Positions 1 through 6,464 of a stretch of 7,167 bases of DNA are shown here, one piece after another. Each line of letters opens with the position of its first letter. Position 1 is the stretch's first letter. The stretch is from Candidatus Methanophagales archaeon (GTDB lineage Archaea > Halobacteriota > Syntropharchaeia > Alkanophagales > Methanospirareceae): assembly GCA_021161765.1 (NCBI GenBank), contig JAGGZZ010000155.1, positions 1 through 7,167 of the forward strand, read 5' to 3'. The translations under genes were made by a program, and so were the position numbers. The notes beneath the pieces are model-generated. The model did no database searches. It saw only the letters and a list, made by a program, of their open reading frames with translations, and was not told the DNA's origin.

Positions 1-360
1 CACCTCAAGCTTGTATTCTTCCCTGAGACACCGCGCTACGTCTTTGAGTGTGGAGCGAGGGTGATCCATGATATACTTCACTATCCCCCTGAATACGCGC
101 TTTTTTATCTTCTTCTTTCTCCCTCTCTTCTTCCCTTCCTGTGGAAAACCGCCATTGGAGTTCTCAAATTGATCTCTGATGTTTCTGACCTGTCTATCCG
201 TGTAATTAGTGATTGAAGCGACTGTTTTCTGTGGAATGCCGTTGAACAGCAGGAACAGAACAATCACCCAGCGTATCAGTCGGGATGTCAAGTTCGACGC
301 TAAAAAATCCATTGATACATTTATAATTGTCTCTTTTGTGTTCATACCATACCTATCCAT
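1..360 (-). CDS. IS630-like transposase, N-terminal part (cut by window edge)
   Basis: The reverse strand is open for 120 codons from the ATG at 360 to the window edge, with an in-frame TAA five codons upstream of that ATG. The protein has a first helix-turn-helix at about residues 40-66 (LLFNGIPQKTVASI, then TDRQVRNIR). A strongly basic linker with GKKRGRKKKIKKR follows at about residues 76-87. A second helix-turn-helix-like segment at about residues 86-118 contains DHPRSTLKDVARCL. Two HTH units joined by a basic GR-containing linker are typical of the DNA-binding half of IS630/Tc1-type transposases; the catalytic DDE part would lie beyond the left edge. No ribosome binding site precedes the ATG at 360. 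The TATA-like box at 374-381 would place transcription start near 352, favouring the internal ATG at codon 6 (345) as the true start. Alternatives are another transposase family or an HTH regulator. Whether the element is intact cannot be judged. Confidence 0.55.
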   Translation of the reverse strand, partial: MDRYGMNTKETIINVSMDFLASNLTSRLIRWVIVLFLLFNGIPQKTVASITNYTDRQVRNIRDQFENSNGGFPQEGKKRGRKKKIKKRVFRGIVKYIMDHPRSTLKDVARCLREEYKLEV

Positions 361-373
361 TAGAAGAGACAGT

Positions 374-381
374 TATTTAAA
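374..381 (-). promoter_or_regulatory. Putative archaeal TATA box for the minus-strand transposase-like gene
   Basis: The reverse strand reads TTTAAATA, close to the archaeal TATA-box consensus. Its centre is 33 nt upstream of the in-frame ATG at 345 and only 18 nt upstream of the ATG at 360. With the usual spacing of about 25 nt to the start of transcription, the mRNA would begin near 352, giving a very short leader before the ATG at 345. This is inferred from sequence only. Confidence 0.35.
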
Positions 382-530
382 GGTAACGATAAAAGTTGAT
401 GGACCGCTAATGTGAAGGTAAGTCCTCTATCTCTTAAATTCGCGAGTTAAAACCGGAAATGAATTTTGTTTGGGTTTTGGGGATTGAAACAATTGATGTA
501 AAGTTTGAAGAAAGGTTTATCGAAAAAAAC

Positions 531-545
531 CGAAAGTCTTTTTAA
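531..545 (+). promoter_or_regulatory. Putative BRE/TATA promoter of the fqo/fpo-like operon, leaderless
   Basis: A purine-rich stretch CGAAAG (531-536) is followed by CTTTTTAA (538-545), a plausible BRE plus TATA box. The TATA centre lies about 28 nt before the ATG at 570, so transcription should start within a few bases of the start codon. The bases directly before the ATG (AACAATAAATCC) contain no Shine-Dalgarno motif, consistent with leaderless translation of the first gene. All later genes in the run have purine-rich ribosome binding sites, as expected for internal cistrons. Confidence 0.45.
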
Positions 546-569
546 CTATTAGTGTAAAACAATAAATCC

Positions 570-1052
570 ATGAGTATAGAAATGTTATTGCTATCGGCTC
601 TTGCGTGTACAGCGGTACTGACATCCTTAGTCGTATTGCTCACCCGCGATAACTTCTATGCCTCTATGTTTATGTCCGCAGCCATGATTATGGTGGCGAC
701 TATTTACGCCCTTTTTGACCTCCAGCCCGTTTTCGTTTTAATCGTGTTCATATTTGTAGGCGCGCTGGGTATAGTAACCGTGGCACTTGCAGCAACGTAT
801 CGATTTGCCCCCGGGCGCCAGATTTCGTGGCTGTGGGCGCTGCCCGTGGTTATAACTGCCCTCATTCTGGCGTTTTCCGTTTATGCCACTCAGCTTGCCC
901 CACTCGGAAAAATCCAATTTGCGCTTCAGGGATTCATCACGCCCGAATACCTCTTGCTCATCATATTCCTTACTTCGCTCACGGTTCTACTCCTGTTATC
1001 CGTGTTAAAAATGGGGCTTAAATACAAAGATGAAGAAGGAGGGGAAAGCTGA
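570..1052 (+). CDS. fqoJ: F420H2 dehydrogenase-like complex, membrane subunit J (NuoJ family)
   Basis: This 160-residue protein has about five hydrophobic helices and matches the NuoJ/ND6 family in size, topology and position before a NuoK homologue. NuoJ sits in the membrane arm next to the quinone-binding subunit and helps couple redox chemistry to proton movement. The recognisable segment is the third helix, residues 53-75, where VFIFVGALGIVT corresponds to the family pattern (I/V)-Y-x-G-A-(I/L)-x-V. The usual tyrosine of that motif is Phe62 here. The C-terminus is charged (KYKDEEGGES). In Methanosarcina this subunit is, from memory, encoded by two small genes; here it is a single reading frame. 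It is the first gene of the run, lacks a Shine-Dalgarno site and has a TATA-like box 28 nt upstream. Its stop codon directly abuts the start of the next gene. The assignment to fqo rather than fpo rests on gene order alone. Confidence 0.82.
   Translation: MSIEMLLLSALACTAVLTSLVVLLTRDNFYASMFMSAAMIMVATIYALFDLQPVFVLIVFIFVGALGIVTVALAATYRFAPGRQISWLWALPVVITALILAFSVYATQLAPLGKIQFALQGFITPEYLLLIIFLTSLTVLLLLSVLKMGLKYKDEEGGES
1038..1044 (+). promoter_or_regulatory. Ribosome binding site for the K subunit gene
   Basis: GGAGGGG lies inside the last codons of the J gene, 8 nt before the ATG at 1053. That ATG directly follows the J stop codon TGA (1050-1052), so the two genes are probably translationally coupled. 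Confidence 0.65.
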
Positions 1053-1370
1053 ATGCAAGCGACAGATATATCAATAATTTATGCAGCGTCCTTCGCAATC
1101 CTGCTCATTGGATACCTTACTGCGATTTCGAGTAAAGATGTGATTAGACTTCTTATATCGCTGGAGCTGATGTTTGGTGCCGTATTCATGTCCTTGCTCC
1201 CCCTTTTCTCCGCTATTAGTAATGCACCCGCTGCATTTGGTATCGCAATCCTCACGATTTTCACGAGCAGCGGCGAACTTTTAGTTCTTATCTATGCGAT
1301 TATAACGCTGGACAGGCAGAAAAAGAACATCTATACGAGTTCTGTTACCATAGGAGGCGATAAATTATAG
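1053..1370 (+). CDS. fqoK: F420H2 dehydrogenase-like complex, membrane subunit K (NuoK family)
   Basis: The 105-residue, three-helix protein is the usual length for NuoK/ND4L, the small membrane subunit that links the proton path from the quinone site to the antiporter-like subunits. Both membrane glutamates typical of the family are present. Glu38 in LLISLELMFGAVFM matches the family's LxLELM signature (Glu36 in E. coli NuoK). Glu75 in TIFTSSGELLVLIYAI corresponds to Glu72. The C-terminal tail is short and basic (DRQKKN). The gene abuts J without a gap and ends one base before the M gene. MrpC-like antiporter subunits are related in sequence and fold, but the J and M neighbours and both glutamates point to a complex I-type enzyme. 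Confidence 0.88.
   Translation: MQATDISIIYAASFAILLIGYLTAISSKDVIRLLISLELMFGAVFMSLLPLFSAISNAPAAFGIAILTIFTSSGELLVLIYAIITLDRQKKNIYTSSVTIGGDKL
1351..1357 (+). promoter_or_regulatory. Ribosome binding site for the M subunit gene, long spacing
   Basis: TAGGAGG lies near the end of the K gene, 14 nt before the ATG at 1372, which is longer than usual. The next in-frame ATG at 1378 would be 20 nt away, so the first ATG is the better start. Confidence 0.5.
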
Positions 1371-1371
1371 C

Positions 1372-2856
1372 ATGATTATGCTTTACTTCTTGCTCTTACC
1401 TTTGATTGCCGTAGTAATAGCGCCTTTTTTGACGCCAAAGAAAGCAACTTATCTCTCTTCTTTCGTTTTTTTGCTCCCCTTCTTTGCTATTATCGGGTGT
1501 CTATTCCGGGGTTGTCCGGAGAAAGTTTCGCTGATGTCTTTATCCGCACCCCTCGGCGAATTTTACTTCAATTTCGATTTTATCTCCCATGCCTTTGGAC
1601 TCACTATTTGTATCGTTTCCGCGATGATTGCACTGTTTGCGCTGCCCTACATGACACATAGGTTTGAGGAGATGGAGCGGAATGTAGATAGCGAGTTCCG
1701 GAAATATATATTCTTGTATAACCTCTATGCGGCTTCTATGTTGTGGCTGGTTTACAGCGGCAATCTCGTCCTCCTATACGTCTTCCTGGAACTCTCGCTC
1801 ATTACCGCTTTCCTCCTTATTTACAGCTATGGGTATGGCAACCGGAAGTGGGTGGGATTGTTATACTTCGTCTGGTGTGCCGTTGCGGGTGTTCTTACGC
1901 TTGCCGGTATCGTGATACTCGCGTTTGAAAACGACTCGCTTGCGCTGGACGTGCTGATGCAGGGAGGGAAAGTGAGCATGCTCGCGTGGGCGTTCATCTT
2001 CTTTGGCATGATAATCGAGCTGCCTGTCCTGGGTCCCCACGTATGGCTCCCCTGGGCACACGCAGAGGCACCCACGCCGGTAAGTGCGCTGCTAAGCCCG
2101 TTAACCGTGGGTCTGGCGGGTTATGTTCTGTTGAGAATTGCTCTTATAGATTATTCCTTTATTGAGACCTATCGAATGCCAATACTATGCTATGCGATAT
2201 TTTCAAGTATTTATGCGGGTTTCTCGGTCTTCAAGCAGACGGATTTCAAGCGGCTGCTGGCTTATTCCACGGTGTCGCAGATGGGGTACGTGCTGGTAGC
2301 GCTCTGTCTCGGGCCTTTCGGGCTCATAGCGGTAGTCATTCAATATATGTCGCACGCGTTCGGTAAGTCAATCTTGTTCTCATCCGCAGGGGGAATTATC
2401 GCGGTTCATCATGGTCTGCGAGACCTTACAAAGATGGGCGGTTTGCACGATTCCATTCCCGCGATTTCCAATGCCGCTGTGGTTGGATTCCTGAACCTTG
2501 GCGGAATGCTAACGATCGGGATGCTGGGTGAATTTTTCATATTACGCGGTGCCGTAGAGACGTTCCTCAACCCCGAATCTCCCGCTTTCCTCGGATGGAC
2601 CGGGAGTCTACCGCTTATCCTGGCTATGATATTCATGTTTATGCTCTCGGTCTGGTACGGCTTCTACACGATAAGGAAAGTATTTTATGGTAAACCAAAG
2701 GACACAAAGAGGTTGGAGATAAGCAGCTACCTGTACTTGCCACTTTACATCATCGGTATTGTTTCCGTGCTGTTATTGTTCCCACCGCTATCAACGGCGC
2801 TAATTCAGGGACTTAATTCCATTCCAGGTTTATGCTTAGGGGGTGTTGTGCCATGA
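1372..2856 (+). CDS. fqoM: F420H2 dehydrogenase-like complex, antiporter-like subunit M (NuoM family)
   Basis: This 494-residue, many-helix protein of the NuoM/MrpD superfamily would be one of three proton-channel subunits of the membrane arm. NuoM rather than NuoL is favoured by its length and the lack of a long C-terminal lateral helix. Family landmarks are GPHVWLPWAHAEAPTPVSALL (positions 221-241), DFKRLLAYSTVSQMGYVL (291-308), MSHAFGK (326-332) and LGEFFIL (385-391). Glu140 in VFLELSL matches the TM5 glutamate (E. coli NuoM Glu144), and Glu387 matches the TM12 glutamate (Glu407). Two core lysines are replaced. Seven residues before conserved His223 is Glu216 (MIIELPV), where NuoM has Lys234. 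Exactly 31 residues further is Gly247 (PLTVGLAGY), where NuoM has Lys265. The usual TM10/11 His is Gln303, and Asp of WLPDAH is Trp228. The reading frame is intact, so this looks like divergence, not decay. Confidence 0.85.
   Translation: MIMLYFLLLPLIAVVIAPFLTPKKATYLSSFVFLLPFFAIIGCLFRGCPEKVSLMSLSAPLGEFYFNFDFISHAFGLTICIVSAMIALFALPYMTHRFEEMERNVDSEFRKYIFLYNLYAASMLWLVYSGNLVLLYVFLELSLITAFLLIYSYGYGNRKWVGLLYFVWCAVAGVLTLAGIVILAFENDSLALDVLMQGGKVSMLAWAFIFFGMIIELPVLGPHVWLPWAHAEAPTPVSALLSPLTVGLAGYVLLRIALIDYSFIETYRMPILCYAIFSSIYAGFSVFKQTDFKRLLAYSTVSQMGYVLVALCLGPFGLIAVVIQYMSHAFGKSILFSSAGGIIAVHHGLRDLTKMGGLHDSIPAISNAAVVGFLNLGGMLTIGMLGEFFILRGAVETFLNPESPAFLGWTGSLPLILAMIFMFMLSVWYGFYTIRKVFYGKPKDTKRLEISSYLYLPLYIIGIVSVLLLFPPLSTALIQGLNSIPGLCLGGVVP
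2838..2843 (+). promoter_or_regulatory. Ribosome binding site deciding the start of the L subunit gene
   Basis: AGGGGG lies 9 nt before the ATG at 2853, which overlaps the stop codon of the M gene as ATGA. The more upstream in-frame ATG at 2832 has no comparable site. Starting at 2832 would also add MLRGCCA and put the purine block inside the gene. The start at 2853 is therefore preferred. Confidence 0.65.
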
Positions 2857-4802
2857 TAGATGCCTGGATAGTTTTCCTGCTGCTCTTATTAGCTCCAGTT
2901 GTTAGTAGTATCCCCATTGTTTTAGCATACAAGAGTAAGGAGTGGACGGAGAAACTACCTTACCTTTCGGTGTTCGGTATTTTCATTTCGGTATTGATGA
3001 GTCTATACATCTTTTTCACTTTCCCGAAGGAACTGCCAGCATCTCAATTCGCATATCCCTGGATTCCCGACCTTGGAATAAACATCGTGCTCATAACGGA
3101 CTATTTAGCACGTTATATGGGTGTTGTAACTGCGCTTATCGCCTTTTTCATCGCCGTTTACGGTCTGGATTACATGAAGGGTGATTACCGACCCTCGTGG
3201 TATTGGTTCTTCTTCAATCTGTTCACGGCGTCAATGCTGCTCGTTGTGTACAGCGATAACCTGTTCCTGCTATTTGTTGGCTGGGAAGGACTTGGAGCGG
3301 CATCGTGGGGTTTAATCGGGCACTGGTTCCGTGACGATGACGACATTGCATACGTGGGTAAAGCGGGAAGAAAGGTGGGACCGCTGGAACTGAGCTGGCC
3401 ACCGAGCTTTGGCGGCTGGCGTGCTATTTCGACCATACGGTTTGGTGACGTGCCCATGTTCTTCGCAATCGCAGCGATTTGGGTACTGACCGGTAATCTC
3501 AATATATCGGAGATAGATTGGGGCTCGCTATTCATGGGCATCGGCGCTGCGGGAACGATAATTCTCATGCTCTGTTTTCTTATGGGGCTGTTCACCAAGT
3601 CGGCGCAGGTTCCGTTTTCTGAGTGGCTAATGACTGCGATGACCGGCCCCACTACGGTTAGTGCACTCCTGCACTCCGCGACAATGGTAGCCGCCGGTGC
3701 CTTTGTGTTTCTCAAGGTTACCTGGTATATCGAGCCGTGGCATTTGCATGGCGTGCCCGGGCTTGAGGTCGTTTATACGGTTGTACTCTTCGTTGGGCTG
3801 CTATCCGGCCTGTATGGTGCACTTGCGGGCTCCGGGATGCTGGAGCGGAAGGTCTTACTCGCGGCATCTACAATGTCGAGTATTGGTCTGATGTTTGCTG
3901 CGGGTGCCGCTTCTTTCTGGATTCATGAGGAAATAGCAGGCATAAATTTAGCGTTGCTTGTCGGTTTCTGGTACATGGCGGTGCATGCATTTGCAAAAGC
4001 GAGTTTGTTCCTCGTAGCCGGTCATTTAATCCATGCCACGCACAGCAGGTTCTGCTGCGGCGGTCTCGAGTTCGCAAAGCGAATGAAAACGCCTTTTATT
4101 GCTACCATCATTGCTACAACCTTCCTCGTGGGCATGCCGCCTCTTACCGCTTACTGGGTAAAGTCAGCAATGGATGAAGTTATGGAGCTTCTATGGCATG
4201 AACACCACATGCTCATCCCGATTATCCTGCTAATTCTCACTTCGCTGATTTATTCCGCGATTATGGCGAGATTCCTCAGTCTTAATTTTGTACGGGGTGA
4301 GAAACCAGAGCACGAGCATTTAGAAGGCGGCGGGTTGATGAAACTCGGCTATACGATGATGGTCTCGGTGCTCTTCATTTTGCTTTATCTTATTTTTACA
4401 AACGCGGAGACCGAGGCATTTGTGCACGCGGGATACGCATCTGTGTCGTTTGCGGTAGGCGCGGGCGCATTAATTGCCTATGTGCTCGCCGTGTACGTAC
4501 CAAGATTAAAAGTCTTTTCCCGGGTGCCCGGTACGTTCTTCAACGACCGGATGTATCTGCCCTTCCTTAACGATTATATCGTGCCGAAAACGGGCTTCTT
4601 TATCTCGCGTGTGGTCCAGAACTATGGAAACCGTGGTATTGACGGATTCTTCAATACCCGGGTAATACCCGGTTTATTTGGTATAATTTCAAGAGGAATC
4701 AGGGCTATTCAAACCGGATACCTCAAGAGTTATGTTAAAATTGTGCTTGGTCTTGTGATGGTGTTTCTTGTAATAGCGTCATTATGGGGGCTGGGACTAT
4801 GA
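2853..4802 (+). CDS. fqoL: F420H2 dehydrogenase-like complex, antiporter-like subunit L (NuoL family)
   Basis: From the ATG at 2853 the protein has 649 residues, normal for NuoL/ND5. This distal proton-channel subunit carries the long lateral helix along the membrane arm. The TM5 motif GWEGLGAASWGLIGHW contains Glu145 (E. coli Glu144). The TM7-8 block FTKSAQVPFSEW then GPTTVSALLHSATM contains Lys249 (matching Lys229) and His274 (matching His254). HAFAKASLFL (378-387) and YWVKSAMDEV (434-443), with Lys437 matching Lys399, are also present, so its charge set is canonical. WLPDAM is altered to WLMTAM. Residues about 160-200 form an extended acidic then basic loop between TM5 and TM6, longer than I recall in bacterial NuoL. 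The last 100 residues hold the expected amphipathic region (FNDRMYLPFLNDYIV through AIQTGYLKSYV) and a terminal anchor helix. The gene starts at an ATGA overlap with M and ends in one with N. Confidence 0.9.
   Translation: MIDAWIVFLLLLLAPVVSSIPIVLAYKSKEWTEKLPYLSVFGIFISVLMSLYIFFTFPKELPASQFAYPWIPDLGINIVLITDYLARYMGVVTALIAFFIAVYGLDYMKGDYRPSWYWFFFNLFTASMLLVVYSDNLFLLFVGWEGLGAASWGLIGHWFRDDDDIAYVGKAGRKVGPLELSWPPSFGGWRAISTIRFGDVPMFFAIAAIWVLTGNLNISEIDWGSLFMGIGAAGTIILMLCFLMGLFTKSAQVPFSEWLMTAMTGPTTVSALLHSATMVAAGAFVFLKVTWYIEPWHLHGVPGLEVVYTVVLFVGLLSGLYGALAGSGMLERKVLLAASTMSSIGLMFAAGAASFWIHEEIAGINLALLVGFWYMAVHAFAKASLFLVAGHLIHATHSRFCCGGLEFAKRMKTPFIATIIATTFLVGMPPLTAYWVKSAMDEVMELLWHEHHMLIPIILLILTSLIYSAIMARFLSLNFVRGEKPEHEHLEGGGLMKLGYTMMVSVLFILLYLIFTNAETEAFVHAGYASVSFAVGAGALIAYVLAVYVPRLKVFSRVPGTFFNDRMYLPFLNDYIVPKTGFFISRVVQNYGNRGIDGFFNTRVIPGLFGIISRGIRAIQTGYLKSYVKIVLGLVMVFLVIASLWGLGL
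4786..4796 (+). promoter_or_regulatory. Ribosome binding region deciding the start of the N subunit gene
   Basis: The G-rich stretch GGGGGCTGGGA in the last codons of L precedes two adjacent ATGs at 4799 and 4802. The ATG at 4799 overlaps the L stop codon as ATGA and lies 8 nt after the G run. The further-upstream ATG at 4784 has no ribosome binding site and would place this stretch within the gene. Confidence 0.5.
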
Positions 4803-6076
4803 TGGGACTGACACTTAATGTGATGGACATGGGAATGCTGAGTGCTTTAGTTATTTTAACGCTGGGCTCGATTGGTTCGTTCAAAAACAGCAGATTAGGA
4901 TTCTACGGTGCGCTAATAGCGCTTGTAATTGCATTTTCGGGTATTATCGTTTCAGCCGCGCATTTTGTTTCTTACGGTATTTTTATCCTTGTAATTGCTA
5001 TCATCAACCTGGTTTCGCTGGAGGCGATAAAGAGCGAGATCAAGGGCGTGGACTACGGATTGGTGGCTTTGATGGCACTTGCAACCATGTACATATTCAA
5101 TACAGGCGATTTCGCACTGGTACTCGCAGCTCTTGTGCTCGTTTCCGTTCCGACTTATATTCTTGTTATGGTCAGGGAGGGCGGTGCAAACGTAGAGGTT
5201 GGCATCAAATACATTACGTTTATGGTTCTCGCTACCGTTCTGTTCTTAATCGGAGCAATTATACTGGTTTACACAAAGAATGCCTTTGATGGTTCTCTTT
5301 ACGTGCTCGGGTACGTGATGCTCGTGCTGGGTTTGTGTCTCGAAGTTGGCGTTGCACCGCTGCACGAGTGGGTACCTGACGTCTTCTCGAGTGCTGACCC
5401 GATACCGATTTCTATCATCGCTTCGCTTGCGAAAATTGTTCCCTTTATCGCAGCTTTATGGATACTGGTTTACACGTCCTGCGATTTAACGGTGTCAATA
5501 ACACTGTTCACGGCAGTGATTGCCGCCATATCTATGTTCGTCGGTAATATAGGGGCTTTGACATCAAAAGAGCTTGGACGTGTTCTCGGTTACTCTACGG
5601 TAGCGAATATGGGCTATGTCCTCTCATGTTTTGTCGTAGTAGCTGAGCCTGCATTTATATATCTTGCACTTGCCGGTGGATTGCTCATGCTGTTCGCAAA
5701 TGCAGCGGGTAAAATAGGGTTTTTCAATGCGATAAAAGGCGGGGGTGCATATTCTCCTTTGATGTACCTTCTCGCCTTCTCGTTCATTGGCGTTCCGCCG
5801 TTAATGGGCTTCTGGGGCAAACTATTCATTCTCCTGTCGCTGGCTAAAATGGAATATTTCTGGCTGGTGGCTATTGTGGTTGTAAATTCCGCAATATCCA
5901 TCCCGTATTATGTTCGGCTTGCAACTGAACTCGGGGTGGACTGGAAACCAAATCTCACAAATTTTATCTGTCTCGCAGCAGTGGTAATGGTGCTGGTTAC
6001 CGTTTTCCTACTGCCCGTGGAATGGTTCTATTCAACTATGGAGGTAATTGCACAGACGGTTGGTATAGCAATATAG
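4799..6076 (+). CDS. fqoN: F420H2 dehydrogenase-like complex, antiporter-like subunit N (NuoN family)
   Basis: From the ATG at 4799 this is a 425-residue multi-helix protein of the NuoN/ND2 family, the antiporter-like subunit nearest NuoK. It is about 60 residues shorter than E. coli NuoN. Landmarks are APLHEWVPDVFSSADPIPIS (186-205; family PFHxWxPDVYxGAPxPV), LGRVLGYSTVANMGYVL (259-275) and GVPPLMGFWGKLFIL (331-345). Lys212 matches the TM8 lysine (E. coli Lys247) and Lys341 matches the TM12 lysine (Lys395). Two key charges differ. The TM5 glutamate (E. coli Glu133) aligns with Val113 in LVLVSVPTYILV, supported by the following match of EVGIKY to EASIKY. The TM7 lysine (Lys217), seven residues before the conserved His, is Glu182 in CLEVGVAPLH, exactly 30 residues before Lys212 as in E. 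coli. The GAP turn after PDV is rewritten as SSADP. The ATG at 4802 is an equally possible start. Confidence 0.85.
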   Translation: MMGLTLNVMDMGMLSALVILTLGSIGSFKNSRLGFYGALIALVIAFSGIIVSAAHFVSYGIFILVIAIINLVSLEAIKSEIKGVDYGLVALMALATMYIFNTGDFALVLAALVLVSVPTYILVMVREGGANVEVGIKYITFMVLATVLFLIGAIILVYTKNAFDGSLYVLGYVMLVLGLCLEVGVAPLHEWVPDVFSSADPIPISIIASLAKIVPFIAALWILVYTSCDLTVSITLFTAVIAAISMFVGNIGALTSKELGRVLGYSTVANMGYVLSCFVVVAEPAFIYLALAGGLLMLFANAAGKIGFFNAIKGGGAYSPLMYLLAFSFIGVPPLMGFWGKLFILLSLAKMEYFWLVAIVVVNSAISIPYYVRLATELGVDWKPNLTNFICLAAVVMVLVTVFLLPVEWFYSTMEVIAQTVGIAI

Positions 6077-6091
6077 GAGGAAAAGAGAAAA

Positions 6092-6445
6092 ATGATAGGA
6101 AACGTGGTGGTTGTCGGTTTGGTACTTGCAGTTTGCATACTGCTGGACATCGTGTTTTTTACCCTGACTAAAATCTGGCCGACGTATTATCCCTCAGAAG
6201 TGAAGCAGTCGAGATGGGAATCAGGAAATATGCCGATAAGGCTGCCGAAATATACACTTCCAATGCCCTATTTCGGGTTTATGTTCATGTTCATGGCAGC
6301 GGAGCCCATCATCGTTATTATCCTCTTATTTTCCGCTTATCCCTCTGTTTACTTCTACGCCGTTCTACTGCTGTCTCTATTACTTTTATTGCCGGCAATT
6401 TATGCGGGCTATAAGGTCTCGGTTGAGGAGAGTACAATAAGTTAA
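6092..6445 (+). CDS. fqoA: F420H2 dehydrogenase-like complex, membrane subunit A (NuoA family)
   Basis: This 117-residue, three-helix protein is the usual size for NuoA/ND3, which lies at the junction of membrane and peripheral arms. Between helix 1 and helix 2 is the characteristic loop: RWESGNMP (41-48), matching the family Y-E-(C/S)-G motif, then PMPYFGFMFMFMAAEPIIV (57-75). Glu71 aligns with the conserved TM2 glutamate (E. coli NuoA Glu81), whereas the nearby acidic residue (Asp79) is Ala69. The start is supported by TAGGAGGA at 6074-6081, which includes the stop codon of N. The intergenic distance is 15 nt. In the Archaeoglobus order, as I recall it, BC would follow, but here a Yip1-family gene does. 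Confidence 0.82.
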   Translation: MIGNVVVVGLVLAVCILLDIVFFTLTKIWPTYYPSEVKQSRWESGNMPIRLPKYTLPMPYFGFMFMFMAAEPIIVIILLFSAYPSVYFYAVLLLSLLLLLPAIYAGYKVSVEESTIS

Positions 6446-6450
6446 AAAAT

Positions 6451-6455
6451 AGGAG
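6451..6455 (+). promoter_or_regulatory. Ribosome binding site supporting a GTG start
   Basis: AGGAG lies 9 nt before the GTG at 6465, the first possible start of the Yip1-family frame. No in-frame ATG is available near the N-terminus, so the GTG start is well supported. Confidence 0.65.
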
Positions 6456-6464
6456 ATTAAAAAA

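Noticed and set aside
209..415. Plus-strand 68-codon frame in the left region
   Set aside because: It is antisense to the transposase-like frame, which has recognisable HTH segments; the plus-strand product resembles nothing known.
482..490. GATTGAAAC, which resembles the end of many CRISPR repeats
   Set aside because: It occurs once; no second copy, regular spacing or spacers are present in the window.
2832..2852. Upstream ATG (2832) as start of the L gene
   Set aside because: It lacks a ribosome binding site, whereas the ATG at 2853 has AGGGGG 9 nt upstream and a standard ATGA overlap.
3185..3715. Antisense open frame of 176 codons within the L gene
   Set aside because: It lies wholly opposite a well-conserved NuoL region and its translation shows no family features; it is a shadow of the codon pattern of L.
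4784..4798. Upstream ATG (4784) as start of the N gene
   Set aside because: No ribosome binding site precedes it, and the G-rich site for the ATG at 4799 would lie inside it.
1053..6076. Mrp-type sodium/proton antiporter or membrane hydrogenase operon as the identity of this cluster
   Set aside because: The presence of NuoJ- and NuoA-like subunits, both NuoK glutamates, and distinct L, M and N types fits a complex I-like F420H2 dehydrogenase better; no MrpE, F or G or hydrogenase subunits are present.
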